Shown here in pieces: positions 11,841 to 23,255 of a DNA stretch of 64,000 nucleotides. A model generated the notes under the pieces. The model saw nothing but the letters and a program-made list of their open reading frames with translations. It did not search any database and was not told the origin of the DNA. Source of the DNA: Perognathus longimembris pacificus (lineage: Eukaryota > Chordata > Mammalia > Rodentia > Heteromyidae); NCBI RefSeq assembly GCF_023159225.1, contig NC_063166.1:49655149-49719148 (forward strand), in the 5' to 3' direction. Numbering within the stretch: the first letter of the stretch is position 1; each line of letters starts with the position of its first letter. The position numbers were made by a program, and so were the translations under genes.

Positions 11841-12759
11841 GAGGTTGAGAATGAGAAATGTAGACCTTATGACCAGTAAATAGATCTGTATCATTCCAAC
11901 ATGCTATAATGTTCTCCTCCAATGCTGAACAAAAGGCAAGGATTTCTAAAAAGTCATTTTGAACATTCTCAGTTAGCATTTGACAGATGTTTTTTCTAGT
12001 GGTTGTGTGCTCAGAGTCTACACGGTTTATTCACTAAAATGAATGCAAGCCACTGTGGTGATGGTGTCATACAACAGAAGTGCATGTTGAATTCATATCA
12101 AGTTCAATATGAGCTTGCCAGGTGATGGGGATTCATAGCACTCCACACATTGGTTCAGTTATCTTCAGTAAAGTTACACTGAGTGTCCACCCAACCATAA
12201 GACAGAGGAAGAAGAAAGAGATGGATGGGAAAGAGCTTTATGTAACCAGTCTGTAACCAGGATACATCCCCTGTGTGCATTGATTGAAATTAGTCACATG
12301 ATCACCCCTAACTGCAAAGGAGGCTGGGAACTGTAGTCAACTTCACACAGATGACCACTAATGAATGCTTTTCCCCATAATAATGGAAGGCATTGTTAAA
12401 TCCCAGCTGGGAGACTATATGGCATTCTATATTCATAGGGCAATTTCGAAGAAGATCTGTTTGCCTGCTCAAGTCATTTCTCATATAAAGCAAATGAACA
12501 AATGGATAAACACTATCCCTAGGCTCATAGTAAGAGCTAGTTGCCTTGAGAAACGCAAGCTACCATTGTTCCCATTGGGAATTTACTTGAAATTGAATAG
12601 CTCTGGCATAGTCAATGAAAGGTTTGAGACAAATGTTGCATCTATTTTCATGCATGTTCTCCTGTGTCATATTTCCATGCCAGTTGACATATTTTCCCAG
12701 AATATGAGAGTATTCACAATTGAAACATAGAAGTCTTCTCTTTTGGAGGGGAGCACGGG
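11841..12759. other. Unique sequence
   Basis: No repeat recognised. Two antiparallel 121-codon frames (12365-12730 + and 12560-12925 -) overlap, and the minus one runs into the next SINE; neither looks like a gene. Confidence 0.5.
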
Positions 12760-12992
12760 GGGAGGGTTGGTCATGAAGCTTGAACTCGGGGCCTAGGAAC
12801 TGTCCCAGAGTTTTTTTGTTCAAGGCTAGTGTTCCACCTCTTTGAATCACAGCTCCACTCCCTATTTTCTGGTGGCTAATTGGAGATAGAGATATCAAGA
12901 ACTGTCTTATCGGGGCTGGCTTCAAACTACAGCCTCAGATCTCAGCCTCCTGAGTAGCTATGATTACAGGCATGAACCACCAGTGTCCAACT
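12760..12992 (-). repeat. Geo-type SINE, antisense
   Basis: Reverse complement of tail then head: 'gcttgaactcggggcctag', 'gaatcacagctccactcc', 'ctcagcctcctgagtagcta', 'gattacaggcatgaaccac'. Close to full length. Confidence 0.9.
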
Positions 12993-13134
12993 AAGGCCAG
13001 AGTCTTAGATGCTAATTCATACTACATAGTGGTTGGCAAGAAAAAGGTGTGAATAAATGAAACAGTGTTCAAGGCTCTCACTGTGAGAAAAATCTACAAA
13101 GACAGACCAGAATAAAGCCACCATAGGAGTTTAG
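12993..13134. other. Unique sequence
   Basis: Short spacer between a SINE and an L1 fragment; nothing recognised. Confidence 0.5.
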
Positions 13135-14020
13135 GGTTTTTTAAAATTAATTAATTTATTTATTTATTGTCAAAGTGACGTACAGAGGGGTTACAGTTTT
13201 ATATGTGAAGTAGTGAATACATTTCTTATCAAACTGGTGTTACCTCCTCCCTCATTTTCCTCCCACCTTCCCCAGTTCCCTCCCCCCCCCCACCCCTAGC
13301 TGTACAGTTGGTTTACTGCATATTGTCTTATGTTGCTGTTGTGTTGGTTCACCTTTTACCCTTTGTCTGTCCATTTTGATGTTCTCTTTCCCTTCTCTAG
13401 TTCCAAGAAACATATGTACAATACCCAGGGTAGCAAAATCAGTTACAGTGACATCAAGGGTAAAACGACGAGGAACAAAGACAAAAGAAAAAGACATACT
13501 ATCACATGGTATGTTGAAAATAACAACAGTAATAAACATAACTTGGAGTTCATTTTGCTTGGCATCATCTTATGTGTTCATATGGACATAGCTATTATAA
13601 TGTTCTGCAAGGACTATCCTAGATATATACTAATTATTACCAATGAGGGAAACCATAGAGTCTGTTTCTTTGAGTCTAGCTCACTTTACTTAGTATGATT
13701 TTTTCCCAAGACTTTCCATTTCCTTATGAATGGGGCAATGCTATTCTTTCTGATGGAAGCATAGAATTCCATTGTATATATGTACCACATGTTCTTGATC
13801 CATTCATCTACTGAGGGGCATCTGAGTTGATTCCATATTTTAGCGATGGTAAATTGTGCTGCGATGAACATAGTTGTGCTGGTAGCTTTAGTGTGGTCTT
13901 ACTTGTAAACCTACGGGTAAATGCCCTTAAGCAGGGTTGCTGGATTATAGGGGAGCTCTATGTTTACTCTTTTGAGGGGCCTCCACACTACTTTCCAGAG
14001 TTTTGGAGTAGAAATCAGGG
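13135..14020 (-). mobile_element. LINE-1 3' end, antisense (ORF2 C-terminus + 3' UTR)
   Basis: On the minus strand, 13686-13871 encodes the recognisable end of L1 ORF2 (key text DEWIKNMWYIYTMEFY, then a basic stretch). The 3' UTR continues down to about 13170, and a poly(A)-like TAAA tract at 13140-13165 marks the 3' terminus. The C-rich stretch at 13284-13300 is the reverse complement of a G-rich 3' UTR tract, typical of rodent L1. The copy is 5'-truncated near 14020 and keeps only about 60 codons of ORF2, so it is dead. Confidence 0.9.
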
Positions 14021-14121
14021 AGCATAAGGACCAACATAGCAGAGCTCATGATCACAGAGTATTTGTGAGCTTGGCATCAAAAGGAATTTTGTTTAGAGTT
14101 ATTTTAAAAAAGTTATTTAGT

Positions 14122-14345
14122 GGGCCAGGCACCAGTAGCTCATATCTATAATCCTAGCTACTCAGGAGGTTGAGATCTGAGGACTGCTGTTCAAAGCCAG
14201 CCTCTGCAGGAAAGTCCATGGCCTTCTTATTTCCACTTATCCACCAAAAAGTAGAAATTGAGCTGTGATTCACATAGTAGAATGCAGCCTTCAATGAAAG
14301 CACCCAAGACTCAAGCCCTAAGACTGGCACAAAACAACAACAACA
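14122..14345 (+). repeat. Geo-type SINE
   Basis: Full order of parts: 'agtagctcatatctataatc', 'ctactcaggaggttgaga', 'cttatccaccaaaaagtag', tail and CAA-rich end. Imperfect flanking copies of about 12 bp ('ttatttagtggg' and 'atatttaatgga') are probably the target-site duplication. Diverged, so an older insertion. Confidence 0.85.
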
Positions 14346-16519
14346 AAAAATATTTAATGGACAAAGTAAGCTCCAAATAGAGCAATCTTTTCTGTGTGTG
14401 CATTTAATCAGGCTAGCTAATAGACAAAACCCAAGCTGGTCCTATTCTCATGTGCTCAGTAGAAAGAAATGGGTATTGTTTAAGGGTCCAGACATTAGCA
14501 GAGGGAGGGGATGTCCTGAAGAAATGATACTCAAAGTGGCCTGCAAGATAGGCAGGTGCCTCTGAGGAAATCACCTTCCACATGGCTGTCAGTTAGTAGG
14601 GAATCACAGGTTTGGGGGATTTTGAGGGGCAGCATTGAAAGAGGTCTGACTTTGTTTTGTTTTTAGGAAATGTAGCCAAAGCAGAAGTCTTCAAGATGAC
14701 CATAAATCTTCCAGGAGGAGGAGAAGGAGTAGACCTTAAATCTGCCAGGAGGAAAATTACTCTTACCCCTTAACCAAGCCTGCCATTTAAAAACGAAGCC
14801 AAAGTTCAGCCAAGGTATGGGAAAAGTCAATGCAAGTCTTCCCTTGTGGACAGTATGTATCCGGTGTGAAGCTTGTCAGTCTCCAGCCAGGACTGGCTGA
14901 GAGGAAATCAGCTCCTGTGAGGTACTGCTGGGAGCATCAAGGAAGCTGGGGGCTTCCCACTGGGTGAATCCACATCCCTCCTGCCTGGGGCTCTTCTCCC
15001 TTGGGATGGGGATTGCCCACCTGAGTCCAGGCTGCCCAGTGTCCCCGCCCTGCAGGAGACCTGTGGGACAGCTGTGCTGAAAACCAGCCAGGAAGCTCCT
15101 GCAACCCCCAGGGGGCTTTGCATCACAAGGGGACATTATTTCCTTGGCTGTCAGGCTCTGTTTGTCTGAGACCCCAGGGGACTGATGAAGTAATAATCTG
15201 GGGACCTGGGGGACCCATGAGCCTGCTGAGGAGCTACCTGTGAATCTGAGAACAGCCAAAGAGAAGGCCTGTAGGTGGGAGATCCGATATGTCCTTCTGG
15301 CTCCTTGTAAGGGTCAGTCCCCAGCTCTGGATCCAGAGGTACGCCTATAGCAGGGCCTGTTTCCCTGGGAAATTATAACCTTCTTTGGAGTTCCCAGTGC
15401 CCTGTGCTGAGCAAGCATAGCAGGACCTGATGCATCTCAGCTGTTTCTTCACACAGTGCTAGTAGGAAGACCTGGTCTTTTCAAGATCAGTCTAGAAATG
15501 ATCAAAAACAACTAGGGCAGTTGCTCAAATTACCTAAAACCAGAAGCATCAGCTGGTAGGGTGCTGTGTTTTACAAATTAAAATAGGAATATGACTGCAG
15601 CCAGACCTAATGGCTGCGGGCAGTGATTGGGGAATATCATATAGAGCAGGGTCTGTTCTGGGGCTGGTGGGCAGCCACTCACAGTAAATAGCACCCCTTC
15701 TACTATTCCCTTTGCTCCTGAACTGATTCTGAGCATCACTGGGAATGGGGGCGGGGGGGGGGGAGCAGCTGAGAGCTGCCATGGCAAGCCTAGCCCAACT
15801 CACACTTTTAAATGCTCCCCACAGTCCAGATGTGCAAACATCTGTTAGGAGGAGCTCTGCTCAGTGGGCATCACAAACACCTGTGTTCACTTCAAGATGG
15901 CAGGGACAGCGTGTTATTTTTGCCTCCACACTGGCTAGCATATACCTCAAGCCCAATAATCATTTGCTAAATAAAAACGTGAATGTTTTCTTCTAGTGAA
16001 AGCAAAACTTCAGTGATCACAATAATAGGAATAAATATTAGTGCAAGTTCTGAGCAACTTGTCACAGATCCTAGTAACAGCTTCTCTCATCTTTGAATTC
16101 AAGCTCCAAGGGCATTTCTTGACCACGCTCTGGTCAGTCCTGTGAGCTGGCTCTGGTTCCTACAAGGGGTCTGATTGACTCAGGACTCTTGTTCTAACTT
16201 ACATTCTGTACCCATGGTGGGGGCTCTACACACACCAGTCCACTGGGGCTAGGGTGTGACCTTCTCTCAATGTTCTGATGGAGTGCTCAGGCTACTAGAG
16301 TGACTCTCTCAGTGTTGCCACCACACAGAGGCCAGATGTCAGCCAAAGGGATCCAAAGGATACATCTTCAGCTTCCATGATGCTTTGCTTTGGAGAATTT
16401 CCGTTCTAAGAGATCGTCGTTTTGCCACCTATCTTTCTGGCAAAGTTTTCAAAATTCAGGAAAAACCCATCTTTGTGACAACTTTAGGGGAAATGTGGTA
16501 CTACTATCAAGAGTGCTGT
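14346..16519. other. Unique sequence with a GC-richer block at 14870-15260
   Basis: No repeat recognised. The GC-richer block carries a 127-codon minus-strand frame (14876-15259) overlapping a 72-codon frame in another register. It lacks CpG enrichment, a domain or paired splice sites, so I do not call it. A G-run lies at 15750-15762. Confidence 0.45.
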
Positions 16520-16543
16520 CTTATTTCTTATTTAAGAAATAAG
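16520..16543. repeat. Perfect 11-bp inverted repeat
   Basis: Arms 'cttatttctta' and 'taagaaataag' are separated by two T residues, making a 24-bp hairpin-capable palindrome. It lies 8 bp upstream of a SINE insertion and overlaps the first bases of its target-site duplication. Confidence 0.9.
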
Positions 16544-16551
16544 TATTGTGG

Positions 16552-16759
16552 GGGCTGGGAATATGGCCTAGTGGCAAGAGTGCTTGACTCATATACATGA
16601 AGCCCTGGGTTCAATTCCCCAGCACCACATACACAGAAAACAGCCAGAAGTGGCGCTGTGGCTCAAGTGGCAGAGTGCTAGCCTTGAGCAAAAAGAAGCC
16701 AGGGACAGTGTTCAGGCCCTGAGTCCAAGGCCCAGGACTGGCAAAAAAAAAAAGAAAAG
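16552..16759 (+). repeat. IDL-Geo SINE with target-site duplication
   Basis: ID-like head ('ggctgggaatatggcctagt', 'gggttcaattccccagcac') joined to the shared tail ('agaagtggcgctgtggctca') and an A-rich end. The duplication 'aagtattgtgg' at 16541-16551 and 16760-16770 delimits it. Few differences from other young copies indicate recent insertion. Confidence 0.92.
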
Positions 16760-16770
16760 AAGTATTGTGG

Positions 16771-17246
16771 CTGTACATTGAGTTCATTGAAACTTTCAGA
16801 AAAACAGATGGTCAGATGGAGAAAAGGACCTGAAAGGAACCAATTGTTCCACTGGCTCCCACAGTGCCTGCTGCAGGTGAGACAGTAGAATCCATTCAAA
16901 CATCCAGCCAACTGAGATCAGCAGTCTTCTCCCTACCAGGTGCTTTGCTTTTTGTCCTTTCTAGTCCAAAGCAGTCACATGGGTTGAATCTTGCCACACA
17001 GACCATAGAACTAACCTGTTGAGTAAAGTCAGATAAATCTAAGATTTTTTCCACATACAAGAGCTACTGCTATTGTTGCTGCTGCTTGATTCAAGCCATA
17101 GAGATATTATTCAAGAAAGAAAGGGCACACAATGATCATAACCTAGATGTAGAGGAAACTGAAAGTCTCAAATGAGCATCACCAAATCACTGAGGCAAGA
17201 GTTCTACAATCCATCAAATAATTTGCCACACACACTTGCAAATGGT
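16771..17246. other. Unique sequence
   Basis: Nothing recognised. A minus-strand 77-codon frame (16678-16911) overlaps the SINE and is not a gene. Confidence 0.5.
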
Positions 17247-17263
17247 GGGGGGGGGGGGGGGGG
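17247..17263 (+). repeat. Homopolymer G run (17 G)
   Basis: Uninterrupted G tract immediately before the 3' edge of an antisense Geo-type fragment; it probably corresponds to a C-rich tail of that copy. Confidence 0.85.
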
Positions 17264-17370
17264 TTGGTACCAGTACTGTAACTTCAACTCAGGACCTTAC
17301 ATTTTGTTCAGTTTTTTCTTCTCACAACTGGCAGTCTACCACTTGAGCCACACCTCTAGTTCCAACCAAT
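17264..17370 (-). repeat. Geo-type SINE fragment, antisense (tail half)
   Basis: Only the tRNA-like half remains: 'cttcaactcaggaccttac', 'ctaccacttgagccacacct', 'agttccaacc' on the plus strand. The 7SL-like head is missing. Confidence 0.75.
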
Positions 17371-18868
17371 GATCAAGTTAAAGCTCTGTCCCAGTGAATT
17401 TAGGAATCATTTTGAGCTGTCATTGTTCATCTGGTATTTCAGTGTTAGAGATGTGGTCATGTAGATCTCAAACACTCAGTTGTCAACATCTGGGTCCTTT
17501 ATGTCATGAAGACTCTTCTATGGCTTCTTAGAAGACTTACAAGGGAGCTTTGCTTCTGTAATTCATTTTGCAGGGAACTTTCTGACTGTCCTCATGCTTG
17601 AGCTTTCTGGACAGGGATAATGTTAACATTTAACAACCTGTGATGCTTGTTTCCTACTTTCCAGAGTGCAGCCTTTCTTACAATACACTGTTGCACCCTC
17701 GTTTGTTTTGTTTGTTTTGAAAATGATATTCCTTTCAGAGGATAACAAGATTAGAGCTGACTTATCCACTCTTCCTCACACAGCCAGCCACTTGTTGATT
17801 GTTTCTAATTAGCAGCTCCTCCAGGACCCCCTCTGCTCCCCAAAAGGTCAACGGTTACCAGAGGAAGTCCTGGGGAGGGGGTGAGATCCTCACTAGTACT
17901 TTCAAAATGATGTAAGAATAAAAATTCTTTTTAAGGTCTAGGAAATATTTGTATTAGCCACACTGGATTATAGAAAATGTCATAAATTCTGTAACAATTT
18001 GAAATAGATAAGAATTGGTCAAATCTTTTTTTTTTTACCAGAAATTCTACTTTCACTTATCACACTGCATAACTTGTTTCTCAATCCATTTTAAGACATG
18101 CTTGTTTTACACTTCCTATAATATGGATATACTATAGTGAACTGATGACAAGTTAGCTATTATGCTCATAAATGAATGGCTGTGTATATTTCTAATGCTA
18201 CCAAAACAATGTTAGTATTCTAAATTCAATGAGATGCTCTTGGTAGGAAATAGAATGTCTACTCAGCAGCTGGCCATATTCAGTATGGTTCAAGGGCTCT
18301 TGGGAATGATTTCTGCTTCTCCCCAGGAATCTTCCACTTGAAGGGTCAGGAAATTACCACTCTGTTGTATTCCAGCATTTAGATTAACCAACTGGATACT
18401 CCTGGGTGGAAGATGTAACAAAGTTAACTGTCTTCCTCTGAGACTTTTGTATCTGGTATGATCTGTCTCTGGTTGCTCTGGAATACCCTTAGGTTAGAAG
18501 ATTGCTTTGTTCCAGGAGCAGGATTCCAGTCATCCCCCAGATTCTATGCTTCCAGCAGCAAGATCTAATACCAAAGGAAGCAGCAAGACTACCACTGCTT
18601 CATTCCAACACTGGAGTGCTTTCTTACAGAGCCACTATGTATCTGTCTCCATGTTCAGAAAAGTAGCAAACCTGTAGCAAAGTCTAGGAGCTTACAGTTT
18701 GCCTGATGTAAAGTTGAAGCATTTGGAGAAAAAATAGGATTGCACATGGTAAGATCCCAGCTAGAAGTTTCTGGGAATTTCAGAAGGGTGCTTAAGCATC
18801 AACCTAGACAAGAGAACTTAGCTGGGTGTTAGAGGATGGAATCTAAATCCAAACAAAATAAGAAAATA
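17371..18868. other. Unique sequence, possible conserved non-coding DNA at 17740-17830
   Basis: No repeat or gene recognised in about 1.5 kb. The stretch around 17740-17830 contains a homeodomain-type core ('tttctaattagcagctcctc') in otherwise unique DNA. Only an alignment would show whether it is constrained. Confidence 0.45.
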
Positions 18869-18949
18869 GAGGTTGCAAGAGGAGCTCAGTGGAAGAGTGC
18901 TTACCTTACCCAGCATACTCCAGTACCTGCATTTCTGCCCGGTCACCAC
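18869..18949 (+). repeat. ID-like SINE, diverged
   Basis: 'gcaagaggagctcagtggaa' and 'gagtgcttaccttaccc' match the ID head with several changes; the B-box region is degraded. Followed by an AT-rich tract at 18955-18980 that may be its tail. Confidence 0.65.
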
Positions 18950-18980
18950 AATTTTATTAATTAATTAAATTAAAATAATT

Positions 18981-19307
18981 CTACCTCTCAGTAAAAGTGA
19001 TCAGTTTTCTTTAAACGGGTTAATTGGGCATCCACCATTTTCTAGGGGTGTCTCATATTCTCAACTCTGCCGCCATGCTTTTCAGGGTCACTGCCCTCTC
19101 TCACTGTGGCAGAGGAAGAACTGACTCAGAGGCAGGATGGCACTAGAGGCCATTCCATGCTTGTTTCAAGGACCCTACACAGGCCTGAAAAGGATATTAG
19201 GATCCAGTAAGTAACAAGGAGGAAGGTATTTCACAAAGAGGAGGAAATAAAACCCAATGTTTAAAGTAACCATTTAGGTCAATTTCTATTATATTACTTT
19301 GGTTAAA
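18981..19307. other. Unique sequence
   Basis: Nothing recognised. Confidence 0.5.
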
Positions 19308-19375
19308 TAAGCCAGCCTCTCTGAGCTTCAGTTTTCTTATCTGTAGAGACAGGACTCTTTGTCTCATTGTACTCA
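19308..19375 (+). repeat. MIR-like ancient SINE fragment
   Basis: 'cctctctgagcttcagtttt' and 'cttatctgtagagacagg' match the MIR core ('cctctctgagcctcagtttcctcatctgtaaaatgg'-like order). Truncated on both sides. Confidence 0.6.
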
Positions 19376-19412
19376 TCCAAATAGGAAGTTATACAATTAA
19401 ACGTAAGCAATG

Positions 19413-19652
19413 TAGCCAGGTACCAATGGCTCATGCCTATAATCTTAGCTACTTTGGAGGCTGAGATGTAAGACACATGGTTCAATGTCAGACCAGGAGG
19501 AAAAGTCTGGAAGACTCTTAGCTGCAATGAATCATTAAAAGGCCAGAAGTGGAAGTGTAGCTCAAGTGGTAGAGTGCCAGCCTTGAGCAGAAAAAGCCAA
19601 GTGAGAGTACAAGGCCCTGAGATCAAGTCCCAGTACTGGCACACACAAAAAA
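19413..19652 (+). repeat. Geo-type SINE, full length
   Basis: Head ('caatggctcatgcctataat', 'gctactttggaggctgaga'), tail ('tgtagctcaagtggtagagt') and terminal 'agtactggcacacac' are all present. Confidence 0.9.
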
Positions 19653-20884
19653 GTAATATTCCTCGTAATAGTGGGTACTCGCAAAATACAATCATCTGTA
19701 ATTACTGCTATTGAATTTGCTTATTGATTAGTCCTTGAGTGGTTATCTAAACAGCAAGCCGGAAAGTTCTGGAAGTTACTGCCTCTTATCTCTGAAAGTC
19801 TCTTTTAGTCGTTGCTGCCATTTTGATATAGTTCTAAGTCCATCAGAACTGAGATAACTCACAGAAATAACCTAGGTATTCTGCAACACAGTCCTTCCAT
19901 GCCTGAGTTGGATTTTTATTTTTTATAATTGTCTCTGCCTGCCAGGGTCCAGGTTTGAAATGTGATCCTTCAGATGGATGTGAGAGAAAGCTCTGGATCC
20001 TCAGGTTTCATCTCATTAGATAGATGGGCTTAAAATCTAGTCCTATCTAGCCCAGATATTGCACATACTATATCACATGGTCTTTAAGCTAGAATTAGTC
20101 ACATGATTTAGTTCACACCTCATGGGAGTACTGATTAAAATGTCTATACATAGAATATGGTGAGCACTAAGTGCTTTATGTCATATTTTCAAATGTGTGC
20201 TATTTATAGTTCAACATATTTCTTAACTGGTAAAGATGAAAAAATACCTTAAGTTTTAAATGTCTGTGCCTACTTGTGCTTTACTTGTTGCTTGAATATT
20301 TTGTAAGACTATATCTCATATAATACTCCATAGTTTAAAAAATAATATTTACATTTATTTCCCAGAAAAAATTACCCATGGCTATAAAGAAATTTTCAAA
20401 AACTAAAGTACTCCTTTAATGTCACAAACGTCTTTATTTCTATCCACCACCCAATGGCCTGTTTAACCAAATCTCTGTATATGTTTTGGATGCAAGTTCC
20501 TCTTTGATATTTATATCTTACTGAAGATAATATAAGAAACATATTTCTTCATTTTATCCACACTATTGCATACTTTACTGTCATGTTAGTGTATTGTTTT
20601 TCAGCTTGTTTGAAACTTGTTTTAACTTTCCTTCCTTTTTAATTTTTTTAAATGCCACCACATCTCAGTGTTATGATTCAATTTTAAATAGAAAAAAAGC
20701 AATAAATTTACATTTTAAAAAATCTAGTCCTGGCACAAAGCTTGGGGCAAACTGTCCCATGGTAAGGACTGAATGGGGATATGAAGAGAACACAGCACAC
20801 CGAATCTGGGAACATAACTGCATAATCCCAACACAAAGTAAGGCCCTGGGACAATGGAGGAGGAAGAGATGTGCTTTACATATA
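19653..20884. other. AT-rich sequence, possibly decayed L1
   Basis: No gene seen. Parts of 20440-20520 ('ctgtatatgttttggatgca', 'ttcctctttgatattt') resemble the antisense of L1, but the match is too weak to call. The frame 20594-20932 (+) runs into the next SINE. Confidence 0.4.
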
Positions 20885-21100
20885 GCTGGTGCCAGTGGCT
20901 CACATCCTAGCAGTCAGGAGGCTGAGATCTGAGGATTGTGGTTTGAAGCCAGACCAGGAAGGAAGAGTCCATGAGACTCTTATCTCCAATAATCTACCAA
21001 AAAAAAAAAAATCCAGAAGTGGAGCTGTGACTCAAGTGGTAAAGTACTAGCATTGAGCAAAAGAAGCTCAGGGACAGTGCTCAATACTGGCACTAAAAAG
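20885..21100 (+). repeat. Geo-type SINE, full length
   Basis: Head, linker with an A-run (21000-21012), tail ('gtgactcaagtggtaaagt') and 'caatactggcac' end are in order. The tail lacks about 20 bp between 'cagtgctca' and 'atactggc' compared with other copies. Confidence 0.9.
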
Positions 21101-21384
21101 AGAAAGAGTTTTACTTTGTACTTAAAAGGATGTTGAGGGAAAGAATAGTAAATCATTTAAACTATGGGTATCACAACATTTGAAATAGGAGTCTGGTATA
21201 TTTTTAAATCAATAATCTGTAGAATAGTCCTATATCTTCACTTTCTTGAAGTCTATAACATGAAAAATAATCTCAAAAATGCCTCTGGATAAAATGCTAC
21301 TTATTTACAATAAAATGTGGTTTGACACTTGATGCATTGTTTTATAAAATTTAAAATAAAAAATCTGTAAAAGTTCAAAATAAT
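21101..21384. other. AT-rich unique sequence
   Basis: Nothing recognised. Confidence 0.5.
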
Positions 21385-21514
21385 AAAGAGAGAAAAAGAG
21401 GGGGAGGGGAGAAGGGGAGGGAGGGAGGAAGGGAGGGAAGAAGGAAAAGAGGAAGGAAGGAAGCAAGGGCGGGAGGGAGGGAGGGAGGGAGAGAGGAAGG
21501 AAGGAAGGAGGAGC
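21385..21514 (+). repeat. Purine-rich (GGGA/GGAA)n array
   Basis: About 130 bp with almost no pyrimidines on the plus strand, mixing GGGA, GGAA and GAGG units. The minus-strand frame rich in Ser-Phe-Leu-Pro that crosses it is an artefact. Confidence 0.95.
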
Positions 21515-21765
21515 AAGGTGCCAAGTGGCTCACTCCTGTAATCCTAGCTACTCAGGAGAGTGAGATCTGAGGATCACAGTTCAAAAGAAGCTAGCTTCTT
21601 TTGGGCAGACAAACTCAGAAAGTCTTCTACCTTTAATTAACCAACAAAAACCAAGAAGAGGTATGGCTCAAGTGGCAGAACACCAACCTTGAGCAAAGAA
21701 GCCAAGCAAGATTGTGAAGCCCTGAGTCCAAAATCCAGTATGAATGTACATGTATGTATGCACAT

Positions 21766-21766
<1 letters not shown>
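21515..21766 (+). repeat. Geo-type SINE, full length
   Basis: Head ('caagtggctcactcctgtaa', 'gctactcaggagagtgaga'), tail ('gtatggctcaagtggcagaa', 'gccctgagtccaaaatcc') and CA-rich end. The head-linker junction carries an unusual 22-bp palindrome (21582-21603). Confidence 0.9.
21582..21603. repeat. Perfect 22-bp palindrome inside a SINE
   Basis: Two 11-bp arms with no spacer ('caaaagaagct' / 'agcttcttttg') replace the usual 'caaagccagcc' text of the Geo head, so the inverted copy arose in this particular element. Confidence 0.9.
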
Positions 21767-21809
<43 letters not shown>

Positions 21810-21864
21810 AGAGACAGAGAGACAGAGAGAGACAGGGAGAGACAGCGAAAGAGAGAGAGAGAAG
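21767..21864 (+). repeat. (CA)n then (GA)n compound microsatellite
   Basis: About 20 CA units (21767-21806) continue into about 58 bp of GA/GACA units. It grows directly out of the CA-rich end of the preceding SINE. Confidence 0.95.
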
Positions 21865-22778
21865 TAATTACCACTTATTAATCACAAGCAAAAAGTGGTT
21901 TGTCTGTTGGAAAGAGATTTTTTTTTAATCAGGAGACCTTGCTTATTAGGGTCCATGTTCTTTGGGGTTCTCAACCCTTATTCCTTCATGAGCTTGGAGA
22001 AGGGTTGTGTTTACAAAGTGTGCAAGGATGCTCCTCACCCCTCACAGGTGAGGCCAACCTTGCCTCAGAGGTCTGTCCTCCTCACTTGTCAAATGGATGT
22101 CAAAAGAAGCAAACCTTAGAGTCATGGGGACCTTGTTTTAAAAATCCACACGTCTGGATCCCCCTCCCCTAATCAACTATATTTGAATTATTGAATAAAG
22201 CCAGGGGCTTTATCTAGAGGCTTTGCCCGGAAAACATGCTATTTACCAAACACCTGAAATGGCTCTCCTTCCCTGGGGGCTCCAGATAAGGAAGCTGAGG
22301 GAGGCGAAGCAGCACCAGTTACTTCCACGAAGGGAATAGGTTTTCTTCCAGGATCATTTGGACATTTATGGTATTGTTTGCAGGGAATGCAAGATTCTCC
22401 GTACAGGCAGCTGGCCACAGAAAGCCAATGAGAAGCGTTGAAGAAACATAGAGAGCCATCTCATCCTGTCTCAAATGACTCTGTGGCCTTTTGTGGCTGG
22501 TGGAGGGGACAAATCCCAACTCTGCTCTACAGGGACCTGACATTCTGCCTCCAGATTTCAAGCAGAGTAGAAAGTCTCTCCCCCTCCAAAGGTCAAAGAG
22601 GAAAGAGAGGTAGATAGACCAAAAAATTACAAAGTAAGGAACAATTTCTGCAATTCTACATCTCCTAAAGATGGATTTGTTTCCTTTGTATTGCCCTTGA
22701 AGAAGGAGGGGAATTTATTGAATTTTATATGTGTCTTCGTCTTTTCTGAATGTTTTTCTTTCCTAATTTAATGGCTTC
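21865..22778. other. Unique sequence
   Basis: No repeat recognised. Overlapping frames at 21895-22172 (+) and 22319-22561 (-) have no identifiable homology or splice context. Confidence 0.5.
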
Positions 22779-22794
22779 AAAAATAAACCACAGG

Positions 22795-23009
22795 AGGCTG
22801 GGGATATGCCCTAGTGGCAAGAGTGCCTGCTTCATATACATGAGGCCCTGGGTTCGATTCCCCAGCACCACATATACAGAAAATGGCCAGAAGTGGCGCT
22901 GTGGCTCAAGTGGCAGAGTGCTAGACTTTAGCAAAAAGAAGCCAGGGACAGTGCTCAGGCCCTGAGTCCAAGCCCCAGGACTAGCCAAAAAATAAAAATA
23001 AAATAAAAT
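22795..23009 (+). repeat. IDL-Geo SINE, young, with perfect target-site duplication
   Basis: Head 'aggctggggatatgccctag', B box 'gggttcgattccccagcac', shared tail and an (AAAAT)-type A-rich end. The 16-bp duplication 'aaaaataaaccacagg' is identical at 22779-22794 and 23010-23025. The perfect duplication and low divergence indicate a recent event. Confidence 0.95.
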
Positions 23010-23025
23010 AAAAATAAACCACAGG

Positions 23026-23220
23026 GGCTGGGAATGTAACTTAGTGGTAGAGTGCTTGCCTAGCATGCATTAAACCCTGGGTTCGATTCCTCAGTACCAC
23101 ATAAACAGAAAAGGCCAGAAGTGGCGCTGTGGCTCAAGTGGTAGAATGCCAGCCTTGAGCAAAAAAGAAGCCAGGAACAGTGCCCAGGCCCTGAGTTCAA
23201 ACCCCAGGACTGGCTCCAAA

Positions 23221-23255
<35 letters not shown>

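Noticed and set aside
14876..15259. 127-codon minus frame in a GC-richer block
   Set aside because: No CpG island, no domain, and another frame overlaps in a different register; not enough to call a gene.
20440..20620. Decayed antisense L1
   Set aside because: Only short resemblances ('ctgtatatgttttggatgca'); too weak to annotate as a separate element.
22795..22900. tRNA gene in the ID-like heads (also at 16552, 29409, 44346, 47540, 62548)
   Set aside because: A and B boxes are present because the SINE head is tRNA-derived. The heads are followed by the dimer tail and poly(A) and are flanked by target-site duplications, so they are SINEs.
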